A stretch of DNA of 64,000 bases from contig JAUEMM010000001.1 in NCBI GenBank assembly GCA_030441635.1, positions 1 through 64,000 of the forward strand, given 5' to 3'. Origin of the DNA: Wolbachia endosymbiont of Tyrophagus putrescentiae (GTDB lineage: Bacteria; Pseudomonadota; Alphaproteobacteria; Rickettsiales; Anaplasmataceae). The position numbers and the translations under genes were made by a program. The notes under the pieces are model-generated. The model searched no databases. It was not told the origin of the DNA and saw nothing but the letters and a program-made list of their open reading frames with translations. Numbering within the stretch: position 1 is the stretch's first letter; the number at the start of each line of letters is the position of its first letter. This document shows positions 56,620-64,000 of this stretch, in pieces.

Positions 56620-57201
56620 ATGTTCAGAGATCTTTTTAAAATTCTTTTTATATTAATCTGTTTAGTTATTGCGTTTGATTCTGAAGCTAAATCAAAATTA
56701 AGCAAGAAATATACACCGCCTGGTAATCCAGGGGGAGATGATTTTTATGCAGATGAGGAATTTGCTGAATCATATAACTTATATAAAAAACGTAGAGAGC
56801 TTTTGAAGAAGAAAAAGTTGCAAGGCAAAGCTAACACAGGCACAACTAAAGGGCACTTGAACAAGGAGCTAAAAAGTAAGAAGATTGTTAATTTTTATAA
56901 TTATCAAGATGCTTGCCTAGTAGATGATGAGAAAACTGCTATGCTGAATAAGCATGGTGTCAACGTTGCACGCTTGAAGGGTGCTGTGTTTATAGATAAT
57001 GAAGATAAACAGGAAAGCGTTATTACAAAACTCACTTCTGTACAAGAAAAAAGAATTTCTCCTGTTAAAGTTGTTATAAATGATCCTTCACCAAAAAGAA
57101 GAGTGTGTTCCCATGATTCTATTGCAGACTTGAAAGTTGATCAAAGTGCTAATGTTGATCAAGGTAGCTCATTTGGAAGTATTGTGGATACAACTGAATA
57201 A
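56620..57201 (+). CDS. Exported hypothetical protein
   Basis: 193 residues. A signal peptide (about 1-23, LFKILFILICLVIAFDSEA) is followed by a Lys/Glu-rich helix (YNLYKKRRELLKKKKLQ) and a mostly disordered remainder with few hydrophobic residues. Two cysteines (DACLV, RRVCSH) could form a disulfide. No family recognised. It is 18 bases ahead of ispG on the same strand. Confidence 0.65.
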   Translation: MFRDLFKILFILICLVIAFDSEAKSKLSKKYTPPGNPGGDDFYADEEFAESYNLYKKRRELLKKKKLQGKANTGTTKGHLNKELKSKKIVNFYNYQDACLVDDEKTAMLNKHGVNVARLKGAVFIDNEDKQESVITKLTSVQEKRISPVKVVINDPSPKRRVCSHDSIADLKVDQSANVDQGSSFGSIVDTTE

Positions 57202-57219
57202 CTAACTGCAATTTTTTTT

Positions 57220-58461
57220 ATGCTAATAGATGACATTTTTTTTGACAGACATGAAACTCATGTTGTGAAAGTAGGAAAAGTGAGGATAGGTGGTACAAAT
57301 CCTATAGTAGTGCAGTCTATGGCACTTGGTGTGCACATAGATTCGGATGATATACGAGGTAGTGCAAAGCAGTATGCAAAAGAGATAATAGAGTTAGCAC
57401 ATGCTGGTTCAGAGTTAGTAAGGATTGCTTTAAATTCGGAAGAAGTAGCAAAATCAATACCATACATAGTGGAAGAAATAAATAAAGAAGGGTTTGATGG
57501 TAAAATTCTGGTAGGTTGTGGCCAATATGAGTTAGATAAATTAATTCAGACTTATCCAGATAATATTAAGATGCTGGGCAAGATTCGGATTAATCCGGGT
57601 AATATAGGTTTTGGTCATAGACGTGATGAAAAGTTTGAAAGAGTAATAAAGTATGCAATAAAACACGATATTCCTATTAGGATTGGAGTAAATTGGGGAA
57701 GCCTTGATAAGCAGATATTACAAAAATTAATGGATGAAAATACAGGTCCCTCTGATATTATATTACGTAAAGCACTTGTTGCTTCTGCACTGAATAGTGC
57801 AAAAAAAGCTGAGGAAATAGGCCTGAGTCCAGATAAAATAATCATTTCATGCAAAGTCAGCAAAGTTAGAGATTTAATAGCGATATATACGGCTTTAGCA
57901 CAATCTTCTAATTATGCCTTACATTTAGGCTTAACAGAAGCTGGTATGGGTAGTAAGGGAATAGTTAACACTACGGCAGGCTTAACTTATTTGTTGCAAA
58001 ATGGTATTGGAGATACCATCAGAGCTTCATTAACTCAACGTCCTGGTGAATCACGTATTAGCGAAGTAATGGTATGTAAGGAAATATTACAATCCATAGG
58101 CTTGCGTTATTTTCATCCTCAGGTTAGCTCATGTCCTGGTTGTGGGCGTACTAGCAGTGATCGGTTTCGCATATTAACTGAAGAGGTGAATAGTTACATA
58201 AAAACCTGTATGCCAATGTGGAGAGTTAAAAATCCAGGAGTAGAACGTATGAGTATTGCGGTCATGGGATGTATAGTGAATGGTCCCGGTGAGAGTAAAC
58301 ACGCAAATTTAGGTATCAGTCTACCTGGGTATGGAGAGAAGCCAGTTTCGGCTGTTTATAAAGACGGCGAATACTTTTGCACTTTGCAAGGTGATAACAT
58401 CTTTGAAGAATTTAAAGGGATTATTGATAGTTACGTTCAAGAACACTACTCCTCTCGGTAA
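57220..58461 (+). CDS. ispG: 4-hydroxy-3-methylbut-2-en-1-yl diphosphate synthase
   Basis: 413 residues. The N-terminal TIM barrel has [18 protein letters not shown], and the C-terminal 4Fe-4S domain has [12 protein letters not shown] and [11 protein letters not shown] supplying the three cysteines. It makes HMBPP in the non-mevalonate isoprenoid pathway, feeding ubiquinone, undecaprenyl phosphate (MurG) and haem O (CtaB). Confidence 0.95.
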   Translation: MLIDDIFFDRHETHVVKVGKVRIGGTNPIVVQSMALGVHIDSDDIRGSAKQYAKEIIELAHAGSELVRIALNSEEVAKSIPYIVEEINKEGFDGKILVGCGQYELDKLIQTYPDNIKMLGKIRINPGNIGFGHRRDEKFERVIKYAIKHDIPIRIGVNWGSLDKQILQKLMDENTGPSDIILRKALVASALNSAKKAEEIGLSPDKIIISCKVSKVRDLIAIYTALAQSSNYALHLGLTEAGMGSKGIVNTTAGLTYLLQNGIGDTIRASLTQRPGESRISEVMVCKEILQSIGLRYFHPQVSSCPGCGRTSSDRFRILTEEVNSYIKTCMPMWRVKNPGVERMSIAVMGCIVNGPGESKHANLGISLPGYGEKPVSAVYKDGEYFCTLQGDNIFEEFKGIIDSYVQEHYSSR

Positions 58462-58510
58462 AGAATTACTTAAGGCGGTGTTAAAGTAACGTATAAAGAA
58501 AGTTTTATTA

Positions 58511-58984
58511 TTATTCTATTTCCTTTGAGGGACAGTGTTTCTCAACTAGGGGATTGGTGATGTATTGATTAGCTATTAACCGAGTTGTGTCAGCAGTCAA
58601 ATTAGCTATGACACCAATTGCTGCACACGCAAGAGCTGCGTACCCCATACTTAACATAACGCCAGGAAAAAAGAAATTTGCAGCTGTGCCAAGACCGGCT
58701 CCAGCTACTGTTGCAGTGAGTAAGTATACACCAATATCTGTATCTGTGATATGCTTTTTATCATCTTTCCTTACTTGATCGTCATCTTGAATTTCAGTAA
58801 ACTCCAACATTTCTGCCACTTTGACAATTGTGACTAGGAGCGTAAATCCTATCAAAGGAACAATCATGCCAGTGACTGAAGGTGGTAAAAAAAGTATATA
58901 AGTTGAAAGAGCACCTAGAAAAGCGCCAACTCCTGCAAATACTCCATAATGTACTAACTTATTTTTAATGTTGTTTTTATTCAT
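58511..58984 (-). CDS. Membrane protein, diverged member of a three-gene tandem family
   Basis: 157 residues with four hydrophobic segments and no signal cleavage site. The region TVAGAGLGTAANFFFPGVML, SMGYAALACAAIGVIANLTA and the short C-terminus ending in a Cys-containing EKHCPS tail are shared with the two genes to its right; its N-terminal half is different. Function unknown. The start follows a GAGGGG. Confidence 0.65.
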   Translation of the reverse strand: MNKNNIKNKLVHYGVFAGVGAFLGALSTYILFLPPSVTGMIVPLIGFTLLVTIVKVAEMLEFTEIQDDDQVRKDDKKHITDTDIGVYLLTATVAGAGLGTAANFFFPGVMLSMGYAALACAAIGVIANLTADTTRLIANQYITNPLVEKHCPSKEIE

Positions 58985-59041
58985 AGCCCCTCATTTGTTT
59001 AAATTAAGATTTATCATTTTTACTCTGATTTGTAAAGTCAC

Positions 59042-59542
59042 TTACTTAGCAGGTGAATAAGGTTGTGAGGAAAAGCATTTTTCAATCAAAGGACTGATGA
59101 TATGTTGATTTGCTTTATCATCTGTAAATATGTTTACACCGGCAGTAAGGTTAGCCATGACACCAATTACTGCGCATGCAAGAGCTGCAGACCACATACT
59201 TGACATAACGCCAGGAAAAAAGAAGTTTACAGCTGCAGCAAAACCAGCACCTGATATTGCTGTGATAGTTGTTGCGATACCTAGACGAACAACTGTTTCC
59301 TTCTTATTATTAATAGAGTGAGCCTTATGCGTTGAAAAAAAATCATATATTGCTGTTTTTAATATAGCTACTAGACGTAAAGCTGTGAGTCCTGCTAACA
59401 GTGCAGAACTAGCAATACCACCAATAACTAAAGGTGATAGAGTTGTATGGCTCAAACCAAGGCCTATTAAGGCACTAACTCCTCCTAGTATTGTAGAAGA
59501 TAATAAAAGTGAAAGTGCTTTAGTAGAAATTTTGTTACTCAT
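59042..59542 (-). CDS. Membrane protein, tandem family member 2
   Basis: 166 residues from ATG 59542 (GAGGGAGAAAGG just upstream); the frame is open further back without reason. It begins MSNKISTKALSLLLS and holds two hydrophobic pairs: SALIGLGLSHTTLSPLVIGG and AGFAAAVNFFFPGVMSSMWS. It ends with a Cys/Ser tail (EKCFSSQPYSPAK). Very similar to the next gene in protein and DNA. Function unknown. Confidence 0.68.
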   Translation of the reverse strand: MSNKISTKALSLLLSSTILGGVSALIGLGLSHTTLSPLVIGGIASSALLAGLTALRLVAILKTAIYDFFSTHKAHSINNKKETVVRLGIATTITAISGAGFAAAVNFFFPGVMSSMWSAALACAVIGVMANLTAGVNIFTDDKANQHIISPLIEKCFSSQPYSPAK

Positions 59543-59614
59543 AACCTTTCTCCCTCGTCTGTTTGATATACCTGACTTGAGATTTATCATTTTTGTTCTG
59601 ATTTGTAAAGCCAC

Positions 59615-60118
59615 TTACTTAGCAAGTGAATAGGATTGTGAGAAAGAACATTTTTCAATCAAAGGACTAATGATATGTTGATTTGCTTTATCAGCTAAAA
59701 GTAGAGCTTGATCAGCAATAAAGCCAGTCATTACGCCAATTACTGCACATGCAAGAGCTGCGGATCCCATACTTGACATAACGCCAGGAAAAAAGAAATT
59801 TGCAGCTGCAGCAAAACCAGCACCTGATATTGCTGCGGTAGTTGTTATGATACCTAAATGAACAAAATGAGCAATTGTTTCCTTCTTATTATTAATAGAG
59901 TGAGCCTTATGCGTTGAAAAAAAATCATATATTGCTGTTTTTAATATAGCTGCTAGACCTAAAGCCATATATCCTGCCCAAAATGCAGAGCTAGCAATAC
60001 CACCAATAACTAAAGGTGGTAGAGTCGTGTAGCTCAAACCAAGGCCTATTAAGGCACTAACTTTTCCTAGTATTGTATAAGATGCTAAAAGTGCTTTAGT
60101 AGAAATTTTGTTACTCAT
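59615..60118 (-). CDS. Membrane protein, tandem family member 3
   Basis: 167 residues from ATG 60118 (GAGGAGAG upstream). It begins MSNKISTKALLASYT and matches member 2 along its length, with a few changes (SAFWAGYMALGLAAIL, and HFVHLGIITTTAAISG as a four-residue insertion). The upstream non-coding DNA is also duplicated (TTTATCATTTTTGT stretch at about 59584 and 60155), showing that the copied unit included the promoter region. Confidence 0.68.
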   Translation of the reverse strand: MSNKISTKALLASYTILGKVSALIGLGLSYTTLPPLVIGGIASSAFWAGYMALGLAAILKTAIYDFFSTHKAHSINNKKETIAHFVHLGIITTTAAISGAGFAAAANFFFPGVMSSMGSAALACAVIGVMTGFIADQALLLADKANQHIISPLIEKCSFSQSYSLAK

Positions 60119-60331
60119 AACTCTCCTCATTTGTTTAATACACCTGGCCTGAGGTTTATCATTTTTGTCCTTATTTGTAAAGTGGCACTATTCTTTTCTA
60201 GAGTTTCTTTTACGCAAAAGATTCTTGCTCACTCATTCCTGTCACATTTTTCGACTTAAACAGGTCTTTCTTCTGCTTTATTATTATGCCATTGATTTTA
60301 TATTTTAAGGATTGGAGTAAGTTTATTTGAA

Positions 60332-61534
60332 TTAGTTATATATCTCACGTTTTTGAGCTTTATACCTAAGCAAGCTGTATATTAGAATTGCAACAACAGA
60401 GCATGTGATTGTTAAAAGTAAGTTTGCTAAAATGCCATACTGGAAAAATTGACCAACTATATATATACCAATTGCTCCGAGCGTCATATCACAAAACGAA
60501 ATGAAAGCACTGCCAAGACCTGTATCTTTTATTACTTCTAAAGCGAAAGTTACATTATTACTGATTGTAAACGCAATTCCTATATTGCTGAATATCCAAG
60601 CGATTTCAATGATATACATATTTAATGTATTTGTGAAATAAAAGTATAACAATGAGCCATCAGATATAATTGGCAATATTAAGCCTATAACGAGCATTTT
60701 GTTCATCCCTATTTTTGATACGTATTTTCTATTGATCAAAGTACCTATCATGTAAAATATAATTACAACTGATATGAAATAACCAAAGTATTGCACATCA
60801 ATTCCCATAGATTCAAATATGAAAGAGTAGTTTGCGATATATGCCCAGAGCCACATAAAAGTTAGCCCTTGAATCACTGCAAATCCAAGAAAACGGTAAT
60901 TTCGGAATACCATTACATATTGAGTGAGGATGCTTATAGTTACATTACCCAAGCTAGTTTTGTTTTTATCAGTGACTAGGGTTTCTTGTAACTTGAAATA
61001 AATTATGCAAAGCATAATAGATGTTGCTAAGAAAATAATCATAAACAAAAAATGCCAGCCATAACCGTGTGACAATATGTAACTGCCTACTACTGGAGCT
61101 ATTCCAGGTGAAAGTGCTGCCACCATATTTAGTTTTGATATTGCTCTTGAATATTCACTACCTGAATACATGTCTCTGATCGATGCGTATCCTATAACGC
61201 ACGCAACACCTGATCCCATTCCTTGAATAAAACGAGCTAGTATTAGCAGTGTAATGTTATCAGCTATACAACATGCAATGCTTGCAAAAGTGAAAATTGT
61301 CATGCCGATTAACATAATAGGACGCCTGCCATAATGATCAGACAGTGGGCCGTATATTAATCCAGATATTGCTATTCCGGCTAAATTAAGACTAATCGTA
61401 AGTTGAGCTACACTTCCTTCTACCTGAAAGTAACTAGCAATATTTGATAATGCTACTGAATACAGGTCAGTTGCCATGTCAGCAACTGCAACCGATAGTA
61501 TCATAATAAGGCAAATAATATTTTGTATCGTCAT
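60332..61534 (-). CDS. Bcr/CflA-type MFS multidrug transporter
   Basis: 400 residues from ATG 61534; a GTG at 61546 directly after the nuoF stop would add four. Twelve hydrophobic helices. The loop between helices 2 and 3 has the MFS signature GPLSDHYGRRPIMLIG, and helix 4-5 carries ARFIQGMGSGVACVIG and SPGIAPVVGSYI, typical of the drug:H+ antiporter 12-helix group. Substrate unknown. It is downstream of nuoF. Confidence 0.88.
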   Translation of the reverse strand: MTIQNIICLIMILSVAVADMATDLYSVALSNIASYFQVEGSVAQLTISLNLAGIAISGLIYGPLSDHYGRRPIMLIGMTIFTFASIACCIADNITLLILARFIQGMGSGVACVIGYASIRDMYSGSEYSRAISKLNMVAALSPGIAPVVGSYILSHGYGWHFLFMIIFLATSIMLCIIYFKLQETLVTDKNKTSLGNVTISILTQYVMVFRNYRFLGFAVIQGLTFMWLWAYIANYSFIFESMGIDVQYFGYFISVVIIFYMIGTLINRKYVSKIGMNKMLVIGLILPIISDGSLLYFYFTNTLNMYIIEIAWIFSNIGIAFTISNNVTFALEVIKDTGLGSAFISFCDMTLGAIGIYIVGQFFQYGILANLLLTITCSVVAILIYSLLRYKAQKREIYN

Positions 61535-61546
61535 TTTAATGTACAC

Positions 61547-62806
61547 CTACTGATTAGGTAGAGCTCTATTTTCAATAGCGTAGCGGAAGTGTCTTACGAG
61601 ACCTTGGATTGGCCAAGCTGCAGCATCTCCAAGCGCACAAATTGTATGACCTTCTATTTGAGTTGTAAGATCGAGCAATTTATCTATTTCTCCAGGCTTA
61701 ATATTACCTGACACCATCCTCTTCATAATTCTCCACATCCATCCAGTGCCTTCACGGCATGGTGTGCATTGTCCACAGGATTCATGCATATAGAAATGTG
61801 ATAGCCTTTCTATTGCTGCTATAATATCTGTTGACTTATCCATCACTATGACAGCAGCGGTACCAAGTCCAGATTGTACTGCTTTTAGTGAGTCAAAATC
61901 CATTTCTACAGTATCACATATGGACTTAGGGATTAATGGTACTGAGGACCCACCAGGTATGACAGCGAGTAAATTATCCCAACCGCCTCGTACTCCGCCT
62001 GCATATTTTTCAATTAATTCACGTAGTGGAATTCCTAGCTCTTCTTCAACGTTACATGGATTATTCACATGTCCGGAGATGCAGAATATCTTAGTACCAG
62101 TGTTATTTGGCTTACCAAGAGAAGCGAACCACTCACCTCCACGTCTTAGGATATCTGGAACCATTGCGATGGTTTCAACATTATTTATCGTGGTTGGGCA
62201 GCCAAAAAGTCCTACGCCTGCAGGAAATGGCGGTTTCATGCGAGGAAAACCTTTCTTACCTTCAATGGACTCAAGTTGAGCAGTTTCCTCTCCACATATA
62301 TAAGCACCAGCCCCTCTATGAATAAACACATCAAGATCATAGCCTGATTTGCAAGCATTTTTTCCTATCAGACCTTCTTTGTAAGCTTCTTCTAGTGCTT
62401 CCTTTAGAACCAAATATTCGTTGTAAAACTCACCTCTAATATAGATATAAGCAGCGGATGCATTAACAGCTCTGCCAGCTAATAAAATACCTTCAAGCAA
62501 TTTGTGTGGCTCATAGCGCAGAATATCTCTGTCTTTGCATGTCCCTGGTTCTGATTCATCTGCATTCACTACTAAATATGACCTGGGACTATTTTTGGGC
62601 ATGAAACTCCACTTTAGACCAGTTGGAAATCCTGCACCTCCTCTTCCTCTCAATCCAGATTTTTTCACTTCATCAATGATTTTGTCTGAACCTAAATCCA
62701 ATAGATCCTTGATTTTCTTCCAAGCTCCACGCTTTTTTGCGCTACTCAGTAGAGGGCTTTCCTTACCACTTAAATTAGTAAATATTCTATCTTGTTTTTT
62801 CAGCAT
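61547..62806 (-). CDS. nuoF: NADH-quinone oxidoreductase subunit F
   Basis: 419 residues from ATG 62806; the longer frame begins at a TTG (62857) and adds nothing typical. [13 protein letters not shown] is the NADH-binding glycine loop, [17 protein letters not shown] the FMN/NADH region, and [14 protein letters not shown] with a later TICALGDA supply the four cysteines of the N3 cluster. It is the NADH-oxidising subunit of complex I. Other nuo genes are not here. Confidence 0.95.
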   Translation of the reverse strand: MLKKQDRIFTNLSGKESPLLSSAKKRGAWKKIKDLLDLGSDKIIDEVKKSGLRGRGGAGFPTGLKWSFMPKNSPRSYLVVNADESEPGTCKDRDILRYEPHKLLEGILLAGRAVNASAAYIYIRGEFYNEYLVLKEALEEAYKEGLIGKNACKSGYDLDVFIHRGAGAYICGEETAQLESIEGKKGFPRMKPPFPAGVGLFGCPTTINNVETIAMVPDILRRGGEWFASLGKPNNTGTKIFCISGHVNNPCNVEEELGIPLRELIEKYAGGVRGGWDNLLAVIPGGSSVPLIPKSICDTVEMDFDSLKAVQSGLGTAAVIVMDKSTDIIAAIERLSHFYMHESCGQCTPCREGTGWMWRIMKRMVSGNIKPGEIDKLLDLTTQIEGHTICALGDAAAWPIQGLVRHFRYAIENRALPNQ

Positions 62807-63166
62807 AAATTGATGATTGAGTGATCCATTCGATATAAATAAAACTTCTTCTCGCAAACGTTATGGAAAGCGACTAAAATCAGCAATATTCCTTGCGTTT
62901 TTATGGAATGCAATATTAATTGCAATACATACCTAGCTGAGAACTGAGAAAAAGATTCTATCATTATTCTTTTTTAACAAAATTAGTGTCGAAAGTAAAT
63001 AAATGATTTTTTACCAACACTGATTTTAGTGCCAAAAACTTAAAATAATACGTAAAAAAATTCTTGTACTGTCCGATTGTTATAGAGTAGGGCCGAAGGC
63101 CCACCACAATATTTGATATCTTTGATGGCTGGACAAAAAAACTACAATATTTTTTTGTTGCATATT
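62807..63166. other. Gene-free spacer of 360 bases
   Basis: AT-rich, with a TGCAATATTAATTGCA dyad near 62910 and a GGGCC-GAA-GGCCC hairpin at 63090-63102. I see no tRNA or convincing ORF. Confidence 0.6.
63090..63102. other. Short GC-rich hairpin
   Basis: GGGCCGAAGGCCC is a 5-bp all-GC stem with a GAA loop in an otherwise AT-rich spacer. It may be the foot of a repeat element or a terminator; no U-run follows on either strand. Confidence 0.45.
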
Positions 63167-64000
63167 TTAACCTCTGTCTATTTTAGCACTAGCACCTTGG
63201 ATTATTTCTGTATCTTCTAAAGCAGTGTTTGGGTCTATACCCATACGCTCCAGTATTGCTGCAAATTTATCAGCTCTTTGCTCAGCCTTACGCCTCCCTT
63301 GAGCCTCCTGCTTGGCTCTTTGCTCAGCCTTACGCCTTCCTTGAGCCTCCTGCTGAGCTCTTTGAGCCTCCTGCTGAGTATTTTCAACTTCCTGTGCCAA
63401 AGCACAATCTTTTTGTTTTCTATCCACGTCATCACTGCTTTTGATTCCCTCATGAGTAGCACCCAACCAGTTTATTAAGCAATTACTTGGCACAAACTTT
63501 ATGCTTAGATTACTAAACACAGTGGTAAAACGGTGTTTATTGTATTCGTCATATTCATCTGAAGCAACTTTATAAACATATGTTGCAATACGCAAAATCT
63601 TCATTTTTTTATCTTCATTTATGTTTCTGGCTTGAAACGTACTTGATATACCTTGAAAGTGAAGCCAATATCTTTGCCAATAGCTTGTATCACTTGCAGG
63701 ATCATCTTTGACTTTTTGTGTTTCATATTCTTTTAATAATGAATATAGGACACTATATATATCTGCTATATCTCTGTTAGTTTCTTTCTTACCTTGACTT
63801 CTTACTTCTTCTACATAGTCAATCAATACTCTATCATCACTTGTTGCCATAGCTAGGTAGATTGTTCCTAGTGCGTTATATAATACTTCATATACTTTCT
63901 CGTGTACGTCTTTACTCTGAGGCTCAAGCGTTGTGTCTTTGATTTTCCTAATAAGTTTTGATAATTTATAATATAAACTATTATAGAAGCCAACCTGATG
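63167..64000 (-). CDS. Coiled-coil protein with 14-residue repeats, 5' end beyond the window
   Basis: The frame is open without a stop from 63167 to the right edge, so the ATG at 63850 (MATSDDRVLID) is probably internal; the upstream 50 codons read plausibly (LYYKLSKLIRKIKDTTLEPQ). The visible part has an alpha-helical middle, then two 14-residue repeats of the type KQEAQGRRKAEQRA, and a C-terminal LERMGIDPNTALED. This tail resembles the ends of some Rpn/Uma2-type proteins, but no nuclease domain is visible. Function unknown. Confidence 0.65.
   Translation of the reverse strand, partial: HQVGFYNSLYYKLSKLIRKIKDTTLEPQSKDVHEKVYEVLYNALGTIYLAMATSDDRVLIDYVEEVRSQGKKETNRDIADIYSVLYSLLKEYETQKVKDDPASDTSYWQRYWLHFQGISSTFQARNINEDKKMKILRIATYVYKVASDEYDEYNKHRFTTVFSNLSIKFVPSNCLINWLGATHEGIKSSDDVDRKQKDCALAQEVENTQQEAQRAQQEAQGRRKAEQRAKQEAQGRRKAEQRADKFAAILERMGIDPNTALEDTEIIQGASAKIDRG

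Overview
The window is a chromosomal segment of a Wolbachia endosymbiont (Alphaproteobacteria, Rickettsiales, Anaplasmataceae). The evidence is a Wolbachia-type 16S rRNA gene that stands alone without 23S/5S, the ribA-virB8-virB9-virB10-virB11-virD4 cluster, a WSP/P44-like surface protein, ankyrin-repeat genes, the strongly AT-rich composition and the reduced, scrambled gene order. I cannot assign a supergroup from this window. No wspB gene follows virD4, where I recall it in several described strains; guaA is there instead.

Layout. 1-8 kb: a truncated DnaJ/ankyrin gene at a probable rearrangement junction, dsbB, der, a 930-residue Wolbachia protein carrying a plant-IQM-like domain (possible effector), an Rpn/PD-(D/E)XK nuclease gene, and miaB. 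8-14 kb: divergent overlapping znuA/znuC, ubiB, an ankyrin membrane protein and pccA. 14-18 kb: a repeat/hairpin-rich spacer, then coxB-coxA-ctaB and a 33-codon CoxF-like ORF missed by length filters. 18-20 kb: a tandem-repeat protein and a WSP-like outer membrane protein. 20-27 kb: gatA, murG, lysC, parA-parB, guaA. 27-36 kb: the type IV secretion cluster read leftward, tRNA-Leu(GAG) abutting ribA, a metallophosphoesterase, and a 56-residue lipoprotein ORF that could be the missing VirB7. 36-45 kb: alpha/beta hydrolase, cysteine desulfurase, secreted intradiol dioxygenase-like protein, a frameshifted ankyrin gene, pepA, folC, mlaC, a probable 6S RNA, a COQ10/RatA-type START protein, DsbA and an O-methyltransferase. 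45-53 kb: a porin with a helical N-terminal linker, 16S rRNA flanked by a long processing stem, sdhC-sdhD, an orphan membrane protein, ccmA. 53-64 kb: typA, a Bax-inhibitor-1 protein, ctaG, ispG, three tandem paralogous membrane proteins, a Bcr/CflA-type transporter, nuoF, and a coiled-coil protein gene running off the right edge.

Functionally the window is dominated by aerobic respiration (cytochrome oxidase subunits and assembly, succinate dehydrogenase anchors, NuoF, heme export, ubiquinone), envelope biogenesis (MurG, MlaC, DsbA/DsbB, porin, WSP-like protein) and host interaction (T4SS, ankyrin proteins, the large IQM-like protein). Most metabolic genes are ordinary Wolbachia housekeeping genes. 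The less expected content is in the small features: the CoxF-like and VirB7-like ORFs, the 6S RNA candidate, the pre-16S stem, and the repeat and rearrangement scars.
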